A stretch of 64,000 nucleotides of DNA from Adiantum capillus-veneris (GCA_014529385.2 CM043953.1:87736842-87800841); one strand, 5' to 3'; shown: positions 1-12,507, counted from the first letter of the stretch. Notes: a model not told the origin generated them from the letters alone. Program-made: numbers and translations.

Positions 1-1386
1 ATTACATGTATTCTTGTGGGGGCAAGCACGATAGGCATGCCCTTGCTCCCTGCACTTGAAACAATGGTTATCTTTTTGATAACGCTCTAGCTCTTCAGGA
101 GAGAGTTTATTTTTGCCTTTAGAAAATCCCTTCTCCTTGGCTTTGTTGTTGTTGGCGTTGCCTTTGGGAGACTTTTGGACGTTGTCCTTCCTCTTAGGCT
201 CATTACGGTCTTTGTTTTCCATGGGCTTAAGATTTCTCTTAGCCCCTTGTTGGAAGTTGATTCTTGAAGCCACCATAGTATGGTGTATGACCGCAGATAT
301 GGTGCGTGGCCTTTGGGAGTTAACATACTCCGCCATACCCACAAATAAACCCACACAAAACTGTTGTTTTTGCTCTCCAAAATCCATCTTTTTGTAGACA
401 GTGGCTTTGAGAAGTAAATCCCAAAACTTGTCTACATATTTGTGAATATATTCGTAGGGAGAGAGCTTCAAGCTTTGCCATTCGGTGAGTACTTTGTCTT
501 TGGCATCGGTAGCCAAAAACTGCTTCATGATGGAAGCTCTTAAAAGCTTTCCATGTTCGTGGAGCTTTACCGTTTGCTCGTAGGCTAGACCACCATTGCC
601 TGACGGACTTTTGAAAATGCATAGCTACATGACATAGCTTAGAGGACTCCGTGAAGCCCTTATCTCCAAACGCCGAATCAAATTGTTGGATAAAGGCCAA
701 GACTTTGTCCGTACCACCAAAGGTGCCATCGGCCATTGTAGGTAAGGAAAGAGATATTCTTTCCTCCCTCTTTGAACTTTTTGAGCTTGGATGACCTTTG
801 CAAGGTGGCATAGGATTTCCTATGGCCTCTTCTTTTGGGTGGTTTGAGAGTTGCACCATCACTTTCTTCAGAAGAGGAAGAGTATGAGGAGGATGGAGAA
901 GAGGTTGACCTCTTTCTCGCCTTTTTCTTCCTTGTTCCTCCTTGTCTGCACCATCACTTTCTTCAGAAGAGGAAGAGGATGAAGAAGATGGAGAAGAGGG
1001 TGAACTCTTTCTCGCCTTTTTCTTCTCTTGTTTTCTCTCTTCCCTCTTTGAATCATGGTGTACAGAAGTATGCAATGGTCTTCTCTGTTTAGGGGGTGTT
1101 GGAGAGCGTTTTGCCTGCCGTCTTCGTGGAGCCATCTCCGCCGAGGTGGCAGGAGACTTGCTTCTCGTTTTTTTGGTGGGGGCTCTACCATTGAAAATTG
1201 TGTTCTCCTTTGGGAGGGAGATGCCTCATCGAGTAGTAAGTTTTTGAGCCCTTCGTATGGATCCTTCTCTTCTTCCCTTATTGGAGAGAGTCCTCTTCTC
1301 GAAGTCTCACTAGGAGCTTTCCTAGGTATACTCTCTTCTTGGTAGGGAGTTTGGAGAATACCATGGGTGCACAATTGTTGTAGCAC
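1..1386 (-). pseudogene. Broken gag of a minus-strand gypsy-type LTR retrotransposon (5' part only in window)
   Basis: Capsid-nucleocapsid polyprotein of an LTR retrotransposon, read right to left. The N-terminal part (about 1386-1165) is in one frame; a shift near 1165 leads into a Lys/Ser-rich stretch with a run of eight or more Ser and a gag core containing VRQWWSSL and WKAF (about 700-550). A second shift near 540 leads into the frame that carries YEYIHKYVDKFWDL-type gag sequence and ends at a CCHC knuckle, CFKCREQGHAYRAC (CX2CX4HX4C), at 63-25. It runs off the window edge, so protease and pol would lie to the left. The gag core and knuckle are seen directly; assignment to gypsy rather than copia is inferred from the style of the gag core. 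Two frameshifts make it non-functional. Confidence 0.75.
853..1040 (-). repeat. Imperfect 95-bp tandem duplication inside gag
   Basis: The segment starting GCACCATCACTTTCTTCAGA at 853 recurs at 948, period 95 bp. It encodes the Ser/Glu-rich and Lys-rich linker of the gag, so the duplication lengthened a low-complexity linker. Confidence 0.75.
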
Positions 1387-1410
1387 TTCACCTTGGAGGG
1401 ATGGATTGCC

Positions 1411-2584
1411 CAGGGCTTATTGAAGCCTAGAAACAAGATAGTTTACAAGCATAGGGGCATCCTTAGTTGCTCTTTCATTAGCAAAATCAAAGCTATCAAC
1501 ATTCATTTCAATTTCTTTTCCCGTGTGACACTTGCATGTTGCCCTTACTTGTCGCATCTCACTTGATTCGCATTTTTGTTCCTATAAAACTCGGGTGATA
1601 CCTCCTATTGGCAAGCATAAAAAGTAAATCTGACTTAGACTTACTCAACCAAGGCAATCTCTTTCAAGAATTGGCATTAACAAGATTTAAATTTATTCTT
1701 ACAAGGCTAAGATCCTACACTAATCAAGGCAAATTGCGACCATAAGGAGTCAAGGACTCATGTTTCCATTTCATGAGATTTTCATAGATCCTTGCTCAAT
1801 AAGATGAACATTACTATATCGGAATATGGAAGGAGTGCAAGTATACTCATCTCACTCTAACTTACTAATCATTTCCTTATGGAAATTGCATCCACATAGT
1901 ATGCTCACTTGTAGACAAGATTGGATCCATGACTACAAAGGTAGAGATCTGATAAATAACACTTGTTATCTATCACAAGGATAGGATAATAAGGTCTAAG
2001 AACATTGCAAAAGCGACTCACACGGAGAGTTGACATGTCATATGAGACATATTCCACATGTGGAGAGTATGAGTTCTCATGGACTATGACACTGGCGTCA
2101 TACTTTTATATATGTCATGATGAGTCCTAAAGTGTTGATCACTCTCATTCTATAAGGAGCATTACGACACTCTCTATTAGACAATTATGTGGCCAAGGCT
2201 GCCTGCGTAAGTAAGGTGGAACAAATTAGGATCTTGTAGCAAGGAGAGTAGAGCGAGATATGATGCCAAGTAGATTAGTGAAAAATCAAGCTTAGATTAG
2301 CACTATTACATAGTGATGGCGTCATCCACCCATGCACTCTCAAGGTAGCTTAGATGGCCATATAGACAACTAGAGCTGGCAGGTAGGAATACAAGGGGCT
2401 CGTTATCCTTCAATATACGATGCCATGGTTCATGGAGATGGCCTCTTTATTTAGTGCTACAAAAAGCTGGAATCCACCAAATACATGTGTACTATGGGCT
2501 TCCCCTCATATGGGGGCCTTACAAACTATGCAACATACATTATGGCTGGGCAAAACTAAGAGGTGGGTATTGCAGGTATACTCA
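1411..2584 (-). repeat. Non-coding stretch, probably the 3' LTR of a minus-strand copia element
   Basis: No coding sequence is seen. The right edge at 2584 is the natural LTR start on the minus strand: it begins TGAGTATACC directly after a 13-G polypurine tract. A minus-strand TATA-like box (ATATATAAAAG) lies at about 2103-2113, which suits an LTR promoter some 470 bp into the LTR. The left edge could not be found, and I saw no convincing primer-binding site between here and the gag at 1386. Confidence 0.45.
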
Positions 2585-2597
2585 CCCCCCCCCCCCC
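2585..2597 (-). promoter_or_regulatory. Polypurine tract of minus-strand copia element
   Basis: Thirteen consecutive C on the plus strand (G13 on the minus strand) lie between the end of the copia RNase H fragment and a TG-starting LTR edge. This is the position and composition of a plus-strand primer site. Confidence 0.65.
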
Positions 2598-2599
2598 AA

Positions 2600-2818
2600 A
2601 TGAACACACAAAGATGCTTTATGTTGGCCTTGCACCAACTTTGAGTCGATGAAGGTGTCAAAGTAGTTGGTCTTTCCCAAGATCTTTGGTGAAGATATCC
2701 GCAAAATTATCTTTAGTAGGGAAATACTCTAACTTTACAATCTCATCCTCAATAAGCTTTCAAACATGATGATATTGAACCTCAGTATGCTTTGTGGGTC
2801 CATGCATGTTAGCAGGTT
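2600..2818 (-). pseudogene. Copia pol fragment: C-terminal end of RNase H
   Basis: Read on the minus strand, this stretch contains KHTEVQYHHV, one in-frame TGA, then KLIEDEIVKLEYFPTKDNF and ADIFTKDLG. That is the diagnostic end of Ty1/copia RNase H (family pattern KHIDVRYHFIRE...ADIFTKPL). About 20 further residues follow, then the polypurine tract, as in intact copia elements. Upstream sequence loses copia similarity near 2818, where the 200-bp tandem repeat begins, so the rest of pol is missing. The element is therefore a truncated 3' end, unrelated in family to the complete copia element at 30882-35832. Confidence 0.8.
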
Positions 2819-3190
2819 GCCGTGATGGACATCTGTAGCATAGCTATCTAGCACTAACATAATGTCAATACTCAGGGAAGCGACTTGGATGGGGCACGAA
2901 GACTCTTTGAGGGTGTCAACCTCAAGAAGTGAACCTATGGAACAACGATATCTCTAATAGTAGCAAATTTATTACTCTTGGATTTGGTAATTTGTGGGTC
3001 CATGCATGTTAGCAGGTTGCCGTGATGGACATCTGTAGCATAGCTATCTAGCACTAACATAATGTCAATACTCAGGGAAGCGACTTGGATGGGGCACGAA
3101 GACTCTTTGAGGGTGTCAACCTCAAGAAGTGAACCTATGGAACAATGATATCTCTAATAGTAGCAAATTTATTACTCTTGGATTTGGTAA
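2791..3190. repeat. Two 200-bp tandem copies, nearly identical
   Basis: The block starting TTTGTGGGTCCATGCATG at 2791 is repeated from 2991 with a period of exactly 200 bp; I found one difference (AACAACGATA against AACAATGATA). The block starts inside the copia RNase H fragment and continues into unrelated sequence, so the duplication post-dates the junction between the two. Confidence 0.9.
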
Positions 3191-3908
3191 TTTGTCTCTG
3201 TCCTATGTCAGTGCACATGGTCATCAATGCATTTTGGCACTTGAACGAAGTCCAAATGTTAAGAAACTTTGGGAGGAGGTCTAAGACACTTAGGGACAAG
3301 TTTGGTCGCAATCCAATGAGATAAAAAAATCACGATCCATCATGATCAAGGTCTTGGAAACTGCAATAGAACATACCATAAAGGTCGCCCTATGGTCTAG
3401 GAACACTCTTCTTTGGTTGGAATGTCAAAAAACAGTCATTAACGTACTCAAAATAGCAAATTTAGCACCTACCAATGAGTAGTCATAAACCATAGCAGAA
3501 TCGACAATGGCTAACTTGAATGAAAGAGCAATAGACAAGGAACACATTGTAAGTTTTAGAATTGATATGTCATAACCAGAGCTCAACATATGATGATTAC
3601 AAGGTGTATGAAAGTAGTCTCTCTCAGCCGTATGCTCCAAAACTCAAAACTTTGATAATGATAAGTATCCCTTTCCCACTTTACAAAATGAGTTTTATAC
3701 CTAGAGCTCACTTGGCCAGTGGCCGACTTTACAAGGCTCATACTCATTTATAAACTATACAACCCAGATGTAGCACAAGCAAACTCATGGTGATATGAAG
3801 ACTCTCATATAATAACAAAGGCTTTCCAAAAAATAACGGACATTAAAATTTGGGGCTCAAAATAAAGAGGTTGACTTGAAGGGCGCCTGTTTGGTTTGAC
3901 TGCTAACA
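3191..3908 (-). repeat. 3' LTR (right-hand part) of minus-strand giant element, probably element D
   Basis: The right boundary at 3908 is defined by the junction CTAACA / TTCCCCCCTTCC: on the minus strand this reads polypurine tract followed by TGTTAG, the same LTR start as element B (TGTTAGAAGC). The left boundary is not resolved because the second LTR of this element is not in the window. A half-copy of the element's palindrome (ATCACGATCCAT) occurs at about 3329-3340. Confidence 0.6.
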
Positions 3909-3922
3909 TTCCCCCCTTCCTA
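3909..3922 (-). promoter_or_regulatory. Polypurine tract before 3' LTR (probably element D)
   Basis: On the minus strand this reads CTAGGAAGGGGGGAA, followed at once by the TG of the LTR. It overlaps the stop codon region of the degenerate ORF3, the same arrangement as in element B. Confidence 0.7.
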
Positions 3923-6900
3923 GTCTTTGCATGTCCTCGTGCAAACTATCTTGATCTTCATTCGGATTTCCTTCATGCTGTCATTGTTGCTGCTTTGGTA
4001 GTTTCTTGAGTTATCTGATTGTGGGAGTCTTTTATAATCCAGTGTGCACTTCTCCAATGTGCGGGTGAGTAAGTTGAACTTCTCAGCCCTTGCTTCAATT
4101 TCCACCTTTGTTTGCCAGTTCTCTGAAGGGATTATTACATAATGTACTTTGGTACGCTATATGGTGGACATGCAGATTTTTTTAGCATGGGGTTGAAAAT
4201 GGAAAAATCAATTTCGAAAAACCCTGTCATGAATGCCTCCTCGAATGTCTGGATGTAGTGAGAGGGAAAAAACATGATTCGGGCATACATCCCCATGATT
4301 ACGTTGTAGCTTGGAATCTTTGTCTTGTTGTTCTAGCATAAGCCTCTGGTTTCTTCTAGGAACACTTTCCAAAGATGTTCCGCTACCTCTATGTCTTCAA
4401 ATGCGGTGATGCAGGTGACTATCATTTTTGCAATCTTCACCAGCAATTTGGCATGTCACATCTGAGACGTCCTTCATCTGGGTGATGACCCCTTGTAAGT
4501 TACATACCTTTCTAAGGGTGGGAAGTTAATTGTCGGCTTAGTGAGGACTAGGTAATTGAGCACCACTAGTCATTTGCTTTGCCATGTATAGAAGCTATCC
4601 CTGGATTGCCTTCTATTGATAGGACATAAATTCAGATCAATCCTGAGATGTTGTGGTGCGTTTTTGTAATAGGTTTCATCATGTCGGTGCTTTCGGACCA
4701 CTTCTTCTTCCATAGAGGTTGATTCTCAAGAATTGCCAATACTTGCTCTTTTGTTACAGGAACACCCCTATAATCCCCCTAGTGGTTTGGCGGCTCGAGG
4801 GTTGGCATCATCTTCCCATTCCAAAGAGGGCTTCTTGCTTCATTAGTGGAAAAGAAATCATTTCATGCACAAGATTTTTGACTACCTCATCTGATGTTAT
4901 CTTCAAAAGTGCCCCTGATTCTATCACTTTAAGTGTATATATTCTTTGTGTGATGGGCCCCACACTTCTGAAACCCACCTTTGTATTTCATCACTTGTAT
5001 CCGTTCTATCTTCTAGGTCTTCAAAATAATGTAGCCCGCCCTTTGTAGAAGTCCTTGGAAAATCTACGAGGGAAGGCCAATGCTAGTGTGCTCTTTGCCA
5101 GGTGCAGGTGGTGGAATATCCATTACTGCTATTTGAGTCTTGATGGCACTAATGGCAACATCTTTCTTCTGTAGCTCGATGGAAATTGCAACGCTCTAGG
5201 CTGCCAATTCTTCTTGTGCTCTGGCCAATTGCTCTTTAAGTTGATTGATTTCTTTGTCTTTTTGGCTCTGAATTGCCTGATGTCGCGCAATCAATATCTG
5301 ACAGTCATATCTTTCTTGCACCATAGCTTCCTTGAGAGTTTTGAGCTCTTGCATTGTTGATGCGGGAGCTAATGAAGTAGAGGCGGGGGCTGGTGTGTCC
5401 CGCGTTGCCAAAAGTTGTGTTAGGGTGCTTTTGACTACACCATATGTCTCCCCAAGCTTTACATTTCTCTGGCATTCTTTGTTGAGTTCCTCTTCCAGCC
5501 ACTGTTGATCGACTTGTAGCTGGGTGTTTGCTTCGTTGAAATCTTGAGCTTCTTTGTAATAGTAGTCAGCATTTGTTTTTTCTCTTTGTAGTTTAGCCCG
5601 TAGCTCTAATTGCATGCTTTGAAGCTCTTCAACCTTGTGTTGTAGCCCTTGATTTGCTTCTTTTGCTTTTGCTGCTTCAGCTTTGGTCTCTTCTAAATCC
5701 AATTCTCTGATGTTATTGAGATCCCTTTGAAATTGGAATGCAATTTGATATGCTCTAAATGCTCATCAATGCCAAAGGAATGGATGAGCTTATTTCCATC
5801 TTCGATAATGCCCGCTTCTTGATCTGTAATTTTTGGCTCTTCTCTAGTCTTCTCCTACTCTTGCTCTTGAATTGTTGGTGGGGTCAACTTCTCCTTTTTT
5901 GGTACTTTCATCTTCTCCTTAACTTCGATTATTGGTGGCACCCTTAGCATTTGCTCAAATTTTATCTCTTGCTTTTTTTCCTGGTCAGTAGATTATTGAG
6001 CATGAGGAGGGGTGGTTGGTTGGTTTGAGAGGGGTGGCACATTATCAGTGTGAATTTCTAAAGGTTCCACACCAATCACCTCCCTGGGTTGTTCCTTTTC
6101 ACCTTTGTCCTTGTTCTAAGACTGAGAGGAGTCGTCAAATGATTCAAAAACATCGATTTTCTGCCTCTTTGACTCCTCTTGTGCCCTTTGAGTAGCTTTA
6201 CGCTTAAGCTCATTGTGGATACATTGTTGCATGGTGTCGGCAAGCTCCACGTTAGTTGTTCTATTGGTTTATGCTGACCATTATCATCTTCATCATCTGC
6301 ATATGCTCCCATTGTCTTCTTCTCTTCTGTTATCTTTTTTCATAGTCCCTCTCTTGTGTCTGAGCGTCTTCCATGGATCTTTGTGTTTGCGAGATTGGTA
6401 TTTGGTCTCTATGTTCTACCGATTTCCGTTTGACGTGCACCCAAAGGAGAGTATACTCTTCTTCTTCTTTGTCATCTTCTTCATCTTGAGAGATCTGGTA
6501 TTCTGAAGGTGTATCTCTGTTTTTAGGTTTGATTTCTCCATTGAGGTTGATATCTGATTCTGTTTCTTCACTATCAGATTTTTTTCTTCAAGAGCTCTAT
6601 CATGTTGATTTCTTTTGTATTTGAGCTATTGGGGGTCCTGGCACTCGTTTGACTACATGCTTTGACGTGTGTAGGAGATCAAGCTGTGACTCAGCTGGTG
6701 GCAATTGATCTATCGTTCCAAGTTCTTGGTAGGTGATTCTAGTTAGCACTAGCCCCCCATTCATATATGTCTTGTTCTTATCGCGGTTTTTGAGATTGGC
6801 TTTAGCCAAATTTTCCAGTATATATGTTCCCAGGTCACAGTGAATCACTCTTTGCTGTAAGAGTCCAATGGCCATCACTACTGTAATGTGCAAGTTTGGC

Positions 6901-7450
6901 TCAATGTATCTTGGTGGCTTTTGGACTTTGAGATGCTGGGATATGAGTCGCAATGACAACTCCTTTTTTGAATACACCAAGTCCTTGTAAATGAACTTGT
7001 GTCTTGTTGCTTGACGAATACTTTGTAATCATCTACAGCTTTGGTTTTGAGCAGCAAGTTATGGTTTCCCGGTGGTAAATGTAGTGCCTGATTGATCATG
7101 TCGACGGTGATCTGAACTTTCACTACTTCACAGTCTTTATCAGTCAATGTAGCTTCTCCATTGTACTGAATGGATGACATGAGCTCATGTGCTCTCTGAA
7201 AGCCAGCCCCCCATGGCTGTAGATGGAAGAATTTGTCCATTTATAGACACTTGGATCCTTCAATTACCTCTTGTTGTTGATGCAAGGTCCATATTTCTCT
7301 TGGGAAAATGGTGGTCTTTACTTTCATTCCATTCGTGACTTTGAATCTCCCAATGAAGATGTTTGCAAGAATCTTTGCTAACTCCTCCTCCGATATGTGG
7401 GCCTTGTCATTTGAGGAGATATCCACACTTGGTAGGGTGGAGTTTCCCAT
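3920..7450 (-). pseudogene. Degenerate ORF3 of a giant retroelement: globular N-terminal domain plus coiled coil
   Basis: Homologous to ORF3 of element B (48934-52396). The N-terminal part starts at ATG 7450 (MGNSTLPSVD), is cut by an in-frame TAA at 7241-7243, and resumes; it holds VKVQITVDMINQALHLPPG, which lines up with TEIIITERVVAHALDLSNEG of B. The middle (5702-5196) is a Gln/Glu/Lys-rich coiled coil. Near 4310-4180 the minus strand reads ARIMFFPSHYIQTFEEAFMT, matching QRIMFLPSYHLQAFEEAFST of B. Many stops and shifts break it. I do not recognise the family; the N-terminal pattern recalls uncharacterised plant transposon-associated domains, but that is only a resemblance. It sits between a palindrome-bearing non-coding tract and the polypurine tract, the position of env-like or accessory ORFs in some plant gypsy elements. 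Confidence 0.7.
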
Positions 7451-7674
7451 AGCTTCCTTGGCTGTCTTTTGAGGGCATTCTGTGATAAAAAATTCTAGTG
7501 ATTAGATCCAGAAGTTGTGGAGAAAAGTCGATAAAACGTAAACTTGATCATAAAATGAAAAATGAGCATAACTTGATCAAAACAAGTCCAAAATTGACCC
7601 ACCTTCACCAGTGCAACTAGGACTACTACAAACACTAGGTCAGGTGGTTGCAGGTCAATTTTGACTCAAGGGGT

Positions 7675-8598
7675 CATGGATCGCGATCCAACAAAGTTTG
7701 AACTTCTGATGATACCATTTGGTAGAGTATGCTTATCGGAAGTTATGGTTCACTTCTTTTGTAATTTGGATCATTGGTTTGAAATTCATGCCATTTTTGG
7801 AAAAACAAAAATCAGACTTGAGGATTTTTGGCATTGTGACAAGCTTTTGAAGTCCAAAAAGCTTGAAATTTTGAGATTAGGTCTTCTGTGACATCTAGAG
7901 TCTGATAGTAGGGTTTTGGTCTGGAAGGCTTACAAGGGGTCATGGATCATGATCCATGTTGAGGTGAAACTTGGGGTACCTATTCCTATAGCATATCACA
8001 GTACATTGGTGAAGTTATTTTCTAGTTTGGATAGGTTTTTCTCTAGTTTACCCAGTTTCCCAAGTTTTGGTTGGCAATTTTGATCCTTGATGGGTTATCA
8101 CTTCTTGAGTTGACACTAGTTCACATGTATTCTTGACTTTGGATTTTGACCAAAAACACAATTTTAGTCTCTAACATTTTGTCATTGTTGAACTTTGACA
8201 AATGAAGCACTTTATGTGAACAAAGGAAAAAAATTTCCATATTGCACAACTCTCAGCTTGTACACACACTTTGCAACCAATTCTGACAAAATATGCATCT
8301 GGGGGTCATGGATCACGATCCATATTCTGAACCCAAATTGGACAAAAATTGAAGAGTAGGTTCCTTGCATGTTCCTTAAGCTAATGATGCATTTTTTTTC
8401 TAGGTTTGGATCACTTTTTCCAATTGTGGATCAAAATGACCATTTGATGATTAAAATCCTACCTTTACTTCACTTGTGGTGGTTTTCATGTCCATTTGAC
8501 ACCAAATTTTCCGGGCACACTTGCCAAGGCATTTGCAAACTGATTGTACCCAAAATTTCATGTTTGGGAAACTTGGGGATCATGGATCACAATCCATG
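7675..8598 (-). repeat. Four copies of palindrome CATGGATC(N2)GATCCATG at about 270-366 bp spacing
   Basis: Copies lie at 7675-7692 (inner TGGATCGCGATCCA perfect), 7941-7958 (CATGGATCATGATCCATG, perfect over 18), 8307-8324 (CATGGATCACGATCCATA) and 8581-8598 (CATGGATCACAATCCATG). The preceding bases are also shared (GGGGT or GGGGA). Flanks are weakly alike, with recurring phrases such as tggatcac and gaaacttgggg, so these look like diverged tandem units of about 270 bp with a conserved palindrome. The tract lies directly upstream of ORF3 in its reading direction. Confidence 0.85.
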
Positions 8599-8963
8599 TT
8601 CAGCCGCAATTTTTTTGTGTGTTTGTTGCAGTGGATAGACGCTTTTACCAACAACATTTTACCCTACTTAGCCATTTCCAGACTTTGATGGAATGGCTTG
8701 ATTTTGCTAGCAGTTGTGGACATTTCTATCAACTTGCTTGTGAATTTGGACTTAGTTAGTCCTCCCAAAAGTTCTCTGATAGTTTTCCAAAATCCAGGAT
8801 TTGATTGATTCTGTTATTGTGTGTGTTTTTGTGCAGATTTGATTAGTTGTAGCTGTTCATGTACTACAAGGATTATACCTGTGAAATTTGGTGTAGAGTG
8901 GGTGTTCGGTGTGGCTATAGCAGGCAAAAACTCAAACAAATGCTCTAGGTCAAAAAGTTATGT

Positions 8964-8970
<7 letters not shown>

Positions 8971-9014
<44 letters not shown>
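8971..9014. repeat. (TG)n microsatellite
   Basis: An uninterrupted TG dinucleotide run of about 21 units on the plus strand. Confidence 0.95.
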
Positions 9015-9016
<2 letters not shown>

Positions 9017-9699
9017 GGTGTCTGACTGCAATGAGGTCTAATTTTCCCATTTTCCCTATGTGTTCGACTTACCCCGAGTGCAATTTGCATACTTACCTTA
9101 GTTGGCCACGTTTCTCATGTCATACCACCTGCGGATTAGATGATTCATCACTTTATTACCTAGTCGTTAATTGCCCTTGATTTTGCAATTCTGGTCCGTT
9201 GTAAGTTAGCCCAAATTTTGTCTTTCACCAAATTCTTCCATATTTAACAACCTCAAAGATCTTGCTTTGTAGATTCGACGTTTGCTTTCAAAACTTGATT
9301 CTTAATTTCCTGGCTTTGTTTATTAATTTTCCATCATTATTAGGTCGAAAATGAAAAAGTTTAATGATAATTATTATTCATTGGCCGAAAATTTTGCCAA
9401 AAACTATTCATCACACTCGTAAGTACATACTCTCACTCTATGCATCTCACTCGTCAAAATTTGTTAATTTCGCTTAGTTCTATGCCTGTTAGGAGCAAAA
9501 TTCTACTGAAAGTCTATAAAAACCAGAAATTTAAGCAACAAAACACACTTTCTACAATGTATACTTAATATCTCAACATCTTGCAGCCTAATATCTTGCA
9601 ATATGCTGCTCCAGCTATTGTATCCATTGTTACTTTCCCTTCCCATTATGAGTTGCCCTAGATGAAGATTTGTGTGATGTGCATGGGCAAAAATGTTGG
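9015..9699. other. Non-coding sequence of unclear origin, AT-rich
   Basis: No ORF or repeat shared with the rest of the window. A plus-strand TATA-like string (TCTATAAAAACC) occurs near 9517. The stretch ends where homology to family A begins (AACACATGGTCCCTAGG, about 9700). It may be the remaining non-coding part of element D upstream of ORF3, or an unrelated LTR. Confidence 0.4.
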
Positions 9700-9705
9700 T
9701 AACAC

Positions 9706-12470
9706 ATGGTCCCTAGGGCCCAAAATGTTGTTCAAACAACACCCTTACCACCTCCAGTGCTAGGACCGCAACCACCACATCCGAGAATCACTTCTATGAA
9801 TCAAGTGGGTTGTGAGTCATCTATTGCTTGTTTGGAAGGTTGCGAGGAAGATATAGATCCTAATATTGCCTATGGGCTAGATGTGCTTGAAGAAAGTCCA
9901 CAATACTACATGGAGGACTATTGGGGACAAGTCAAACCTGTATATGAAGTAGTTGCTCTTGCGGCAAGAGGCCAAAATATCCATTACAGTGCTAAGAGAC
10001 CACCTCTTCAATGCTATGAGTGTGGAGGTCCACATCATGTAGCCGAGTGTCCTATTAGGCTACAAAAGAACGCTACACTAATGCAAACCAATCAAGCGAG
10101 CGCGTCTACAATGCCGATACTCATGTGTAATTGTTGTGGCATAGATCATTTGATTGCCCAATGTCCAAATAATCCAAATGCACAGAAGATCACGCCATTA
10201 AACTTGATTGAAGTTACGGAGGAGCCATCACAAACTACACCTGTGGTACCAGTAAACGTACTCACACGATCGATGCTCCAAAAACAAAATTATATTCTTG
10301 AGGAAAGAGACACGGCATCAATTGCACAATCTCAGAAAAAGAAGAAAACATGAAGAAAGAGATCGCAAAAAGCAGCGAAGTAAGACCCCAGTTCAAAGAC
10401 CAACATAGGGACTAGTGACGACCCCATATATATATTAACGACGTTGAAGAGGATTATGATTCAGGTGAAACCATGGAGACCAAAACGACCACTAAGATAG
10501 AAACCAACAAGGAAGATCTTCATGAACCACAATGGCCAGGATCCAAGAAGAAGATAGGAACTTATCCAAACCCTACAGAGGAGATCGAGCGAATCAAGCA
10601 ATTAAGGAGTTTGGTAGAAGATACCCAAAGGGATCTAGAACTAGCACCTAGGCAGATCCAGTTTATAGACACAGTGTTCCCTACGTAACAACAACCTCAC
10701 TAAGTCCATAGACCCTTAGCTATACCTAGTGTCATCCAAGAAGAAAGTGACTTAAAGTCATGGGAAAGTGGGCGTACTCACTTCTTGATGGAAAGAATGT
10801 TTACAGAGGGACTACCTGATCCTATCGAAGAAATGGAGATCCCATCTTCCCCACGTCAAGGGACTGAAGCCCAAAAGGTGCCGTTAAACATTGCCAAATT
10901 GATGGATTTCATGTCTTCAGAAGTTAGAACCACCATCATGTCCAAACTATATAAAGACCCTGGGCTAGTCTCAGCTCTTCGAGCCTTCCTCAATGGAGAA
11001 CTAAAGTTTGGGCTACCACAATTTGCACAGATGAATGGAGCTGGGGAGATGCTGATAGAGGAGGAACACTTAGATTCACAACCTAACCTAGATGAGAACC
11101 TTGTTATAGAAATACTTGTTAACAAATTGGGACAATACTTTGAGGGTGATGAATCCAATGTGACCATACCAATCACTACTAAGGGATTAACTGTGGAGGG
11201 ATTCCTTGATGGTGGTGCTGGGGTTAGCATTGTGACTAAAAGTTGCTGGGAAACTATGGGAAGACCTCACCTTGCGACCACAACCATTGTAGCGAAGATG
11301 GCCAATGGGTCTATCGTTAAACCTATTGGGATGCTAGAAGATCTCAAGATCAAAGTCTTTGGACATAAAATAAGTATTACTTTCATTGTTATGGATTTCT
11401 CCAAACACACTATGGCATCGGAGATGATTTTAGGATGTCCTTTCATGAGGGAAGCAAAAATGGTGCATGACTGGTCTAAAAACCATGTCTACTTGTAGTT
11501 CCAAGATTCTGTCATTCGAGTGGATCTTGTGACTGGTCGAGCACATCCCCTAGGAAACAGGTTTATAATTGATCATAGATGTGACACCACAGTTCACTAG
11601 GCCCCATATTAGTATTGTTACACGTATAAAGCGGACACTGATGTTGGGAAAGATTTTCCTTATATGGATGTACTACCTGGAATGACTGAGTCGGACAATG
11701 TGGATTGGGTCCACCTAGCAACAACCATAGACACTTGGGGAAACAGGGGGACGACCTGGGTAACACCTAAGGGGGATGAAATGCCCGTACCCTTAAATAT
11801 GCTACAAGCAATGCATATAGCTTCTGACAAGACTCATCCTAATATAATAAAGAAAACATACAAGTGGGTCCCTAAAGCTTCTTTAGCAACCATGACCAAT
11901 GCTAAGAGATAGGAGCCTGGTAAGAGATGTCCCATTTGCCCCAAGAAATGTAAAGAAGTGTTTCGCTGGATTCCTAAAAAACTATTGGAAGCCCAAGGCT
12001 ACTATAGAGGAAATGATCAAATCTGGGTGCCAAAACGTAAATTGTGCTCTTACTTGTCAGCGGACCCATGTGAGCTCAATCCTGTGGCTCCAAAACAAAT
12101 TGAAGATCGCGGAAAGGAAAAAATCACAGAATGCTACACACCTGCTCCAGAGCTAATTTGGGTACCGAAGAAAGAACGATTTGTTCCACCTAGCTCAGGA
12201 ACAGGGAAATCAAATGAAGCTTTTTGCTCTTCATGTGGTTCCTATACAGAAATAGAAGCTTCGACACAACCTCCACCTACCATTGTACATATCCATACTA
12301 GCAAGAAAGAGTTTGCACCTCCCGTTGTAAGTTCACCACCTACAACAATGTTGCAAATAAAATCATGGGAGAGTACCTTACCACCCTTGCAACTAGATGA
12401 AATGCATAGGGAGGTCAAAAACTATTGGTTAAAGCCTTCACCCATAACAACTTGGAACACTTGGTTTTAA
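9706..12470 (+). pseudogene. Family A gag-protease polyprotein, 5'-truncated and broken (A1)
   Basis: Corresponds to the last 60 per cent of the A3 polyprotein. In order: two short zinc knuckles (CYECGGPHHVAEC near 10011 and CNCCGIDHLIAQC near 10129, both CX2CX3HX4C), a Lys-rich linker, a retropepsin-like domain with FLDGGAGVSIVTK near 11200-11240 and MILGCPFMREAKMVHDW near 11430-11480, then the tail with KWVPK, WIPKKLLEAQGYY and WVPKKERF. Stops or shifts near 10353, 10688, 11498, 11912 and others break it. The active-site string is D-G-G, not D-S/T-G. There is no reverse transcriptase or integrase downstream. Confidence 0.85.
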
Positions 12471-12507
12471 AAGGTGACGACATCATTCCAAAAGGTATGA
12501 TCTACCC

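Noticed and set aside
5759-9015. Plus-strand ORFs of 60-100 codons in 5.7-9.0 kb
   Set aside because: They lie opposite degenerate ORF3 or in the palindrome tract, with no recognisable domain or shared copy.
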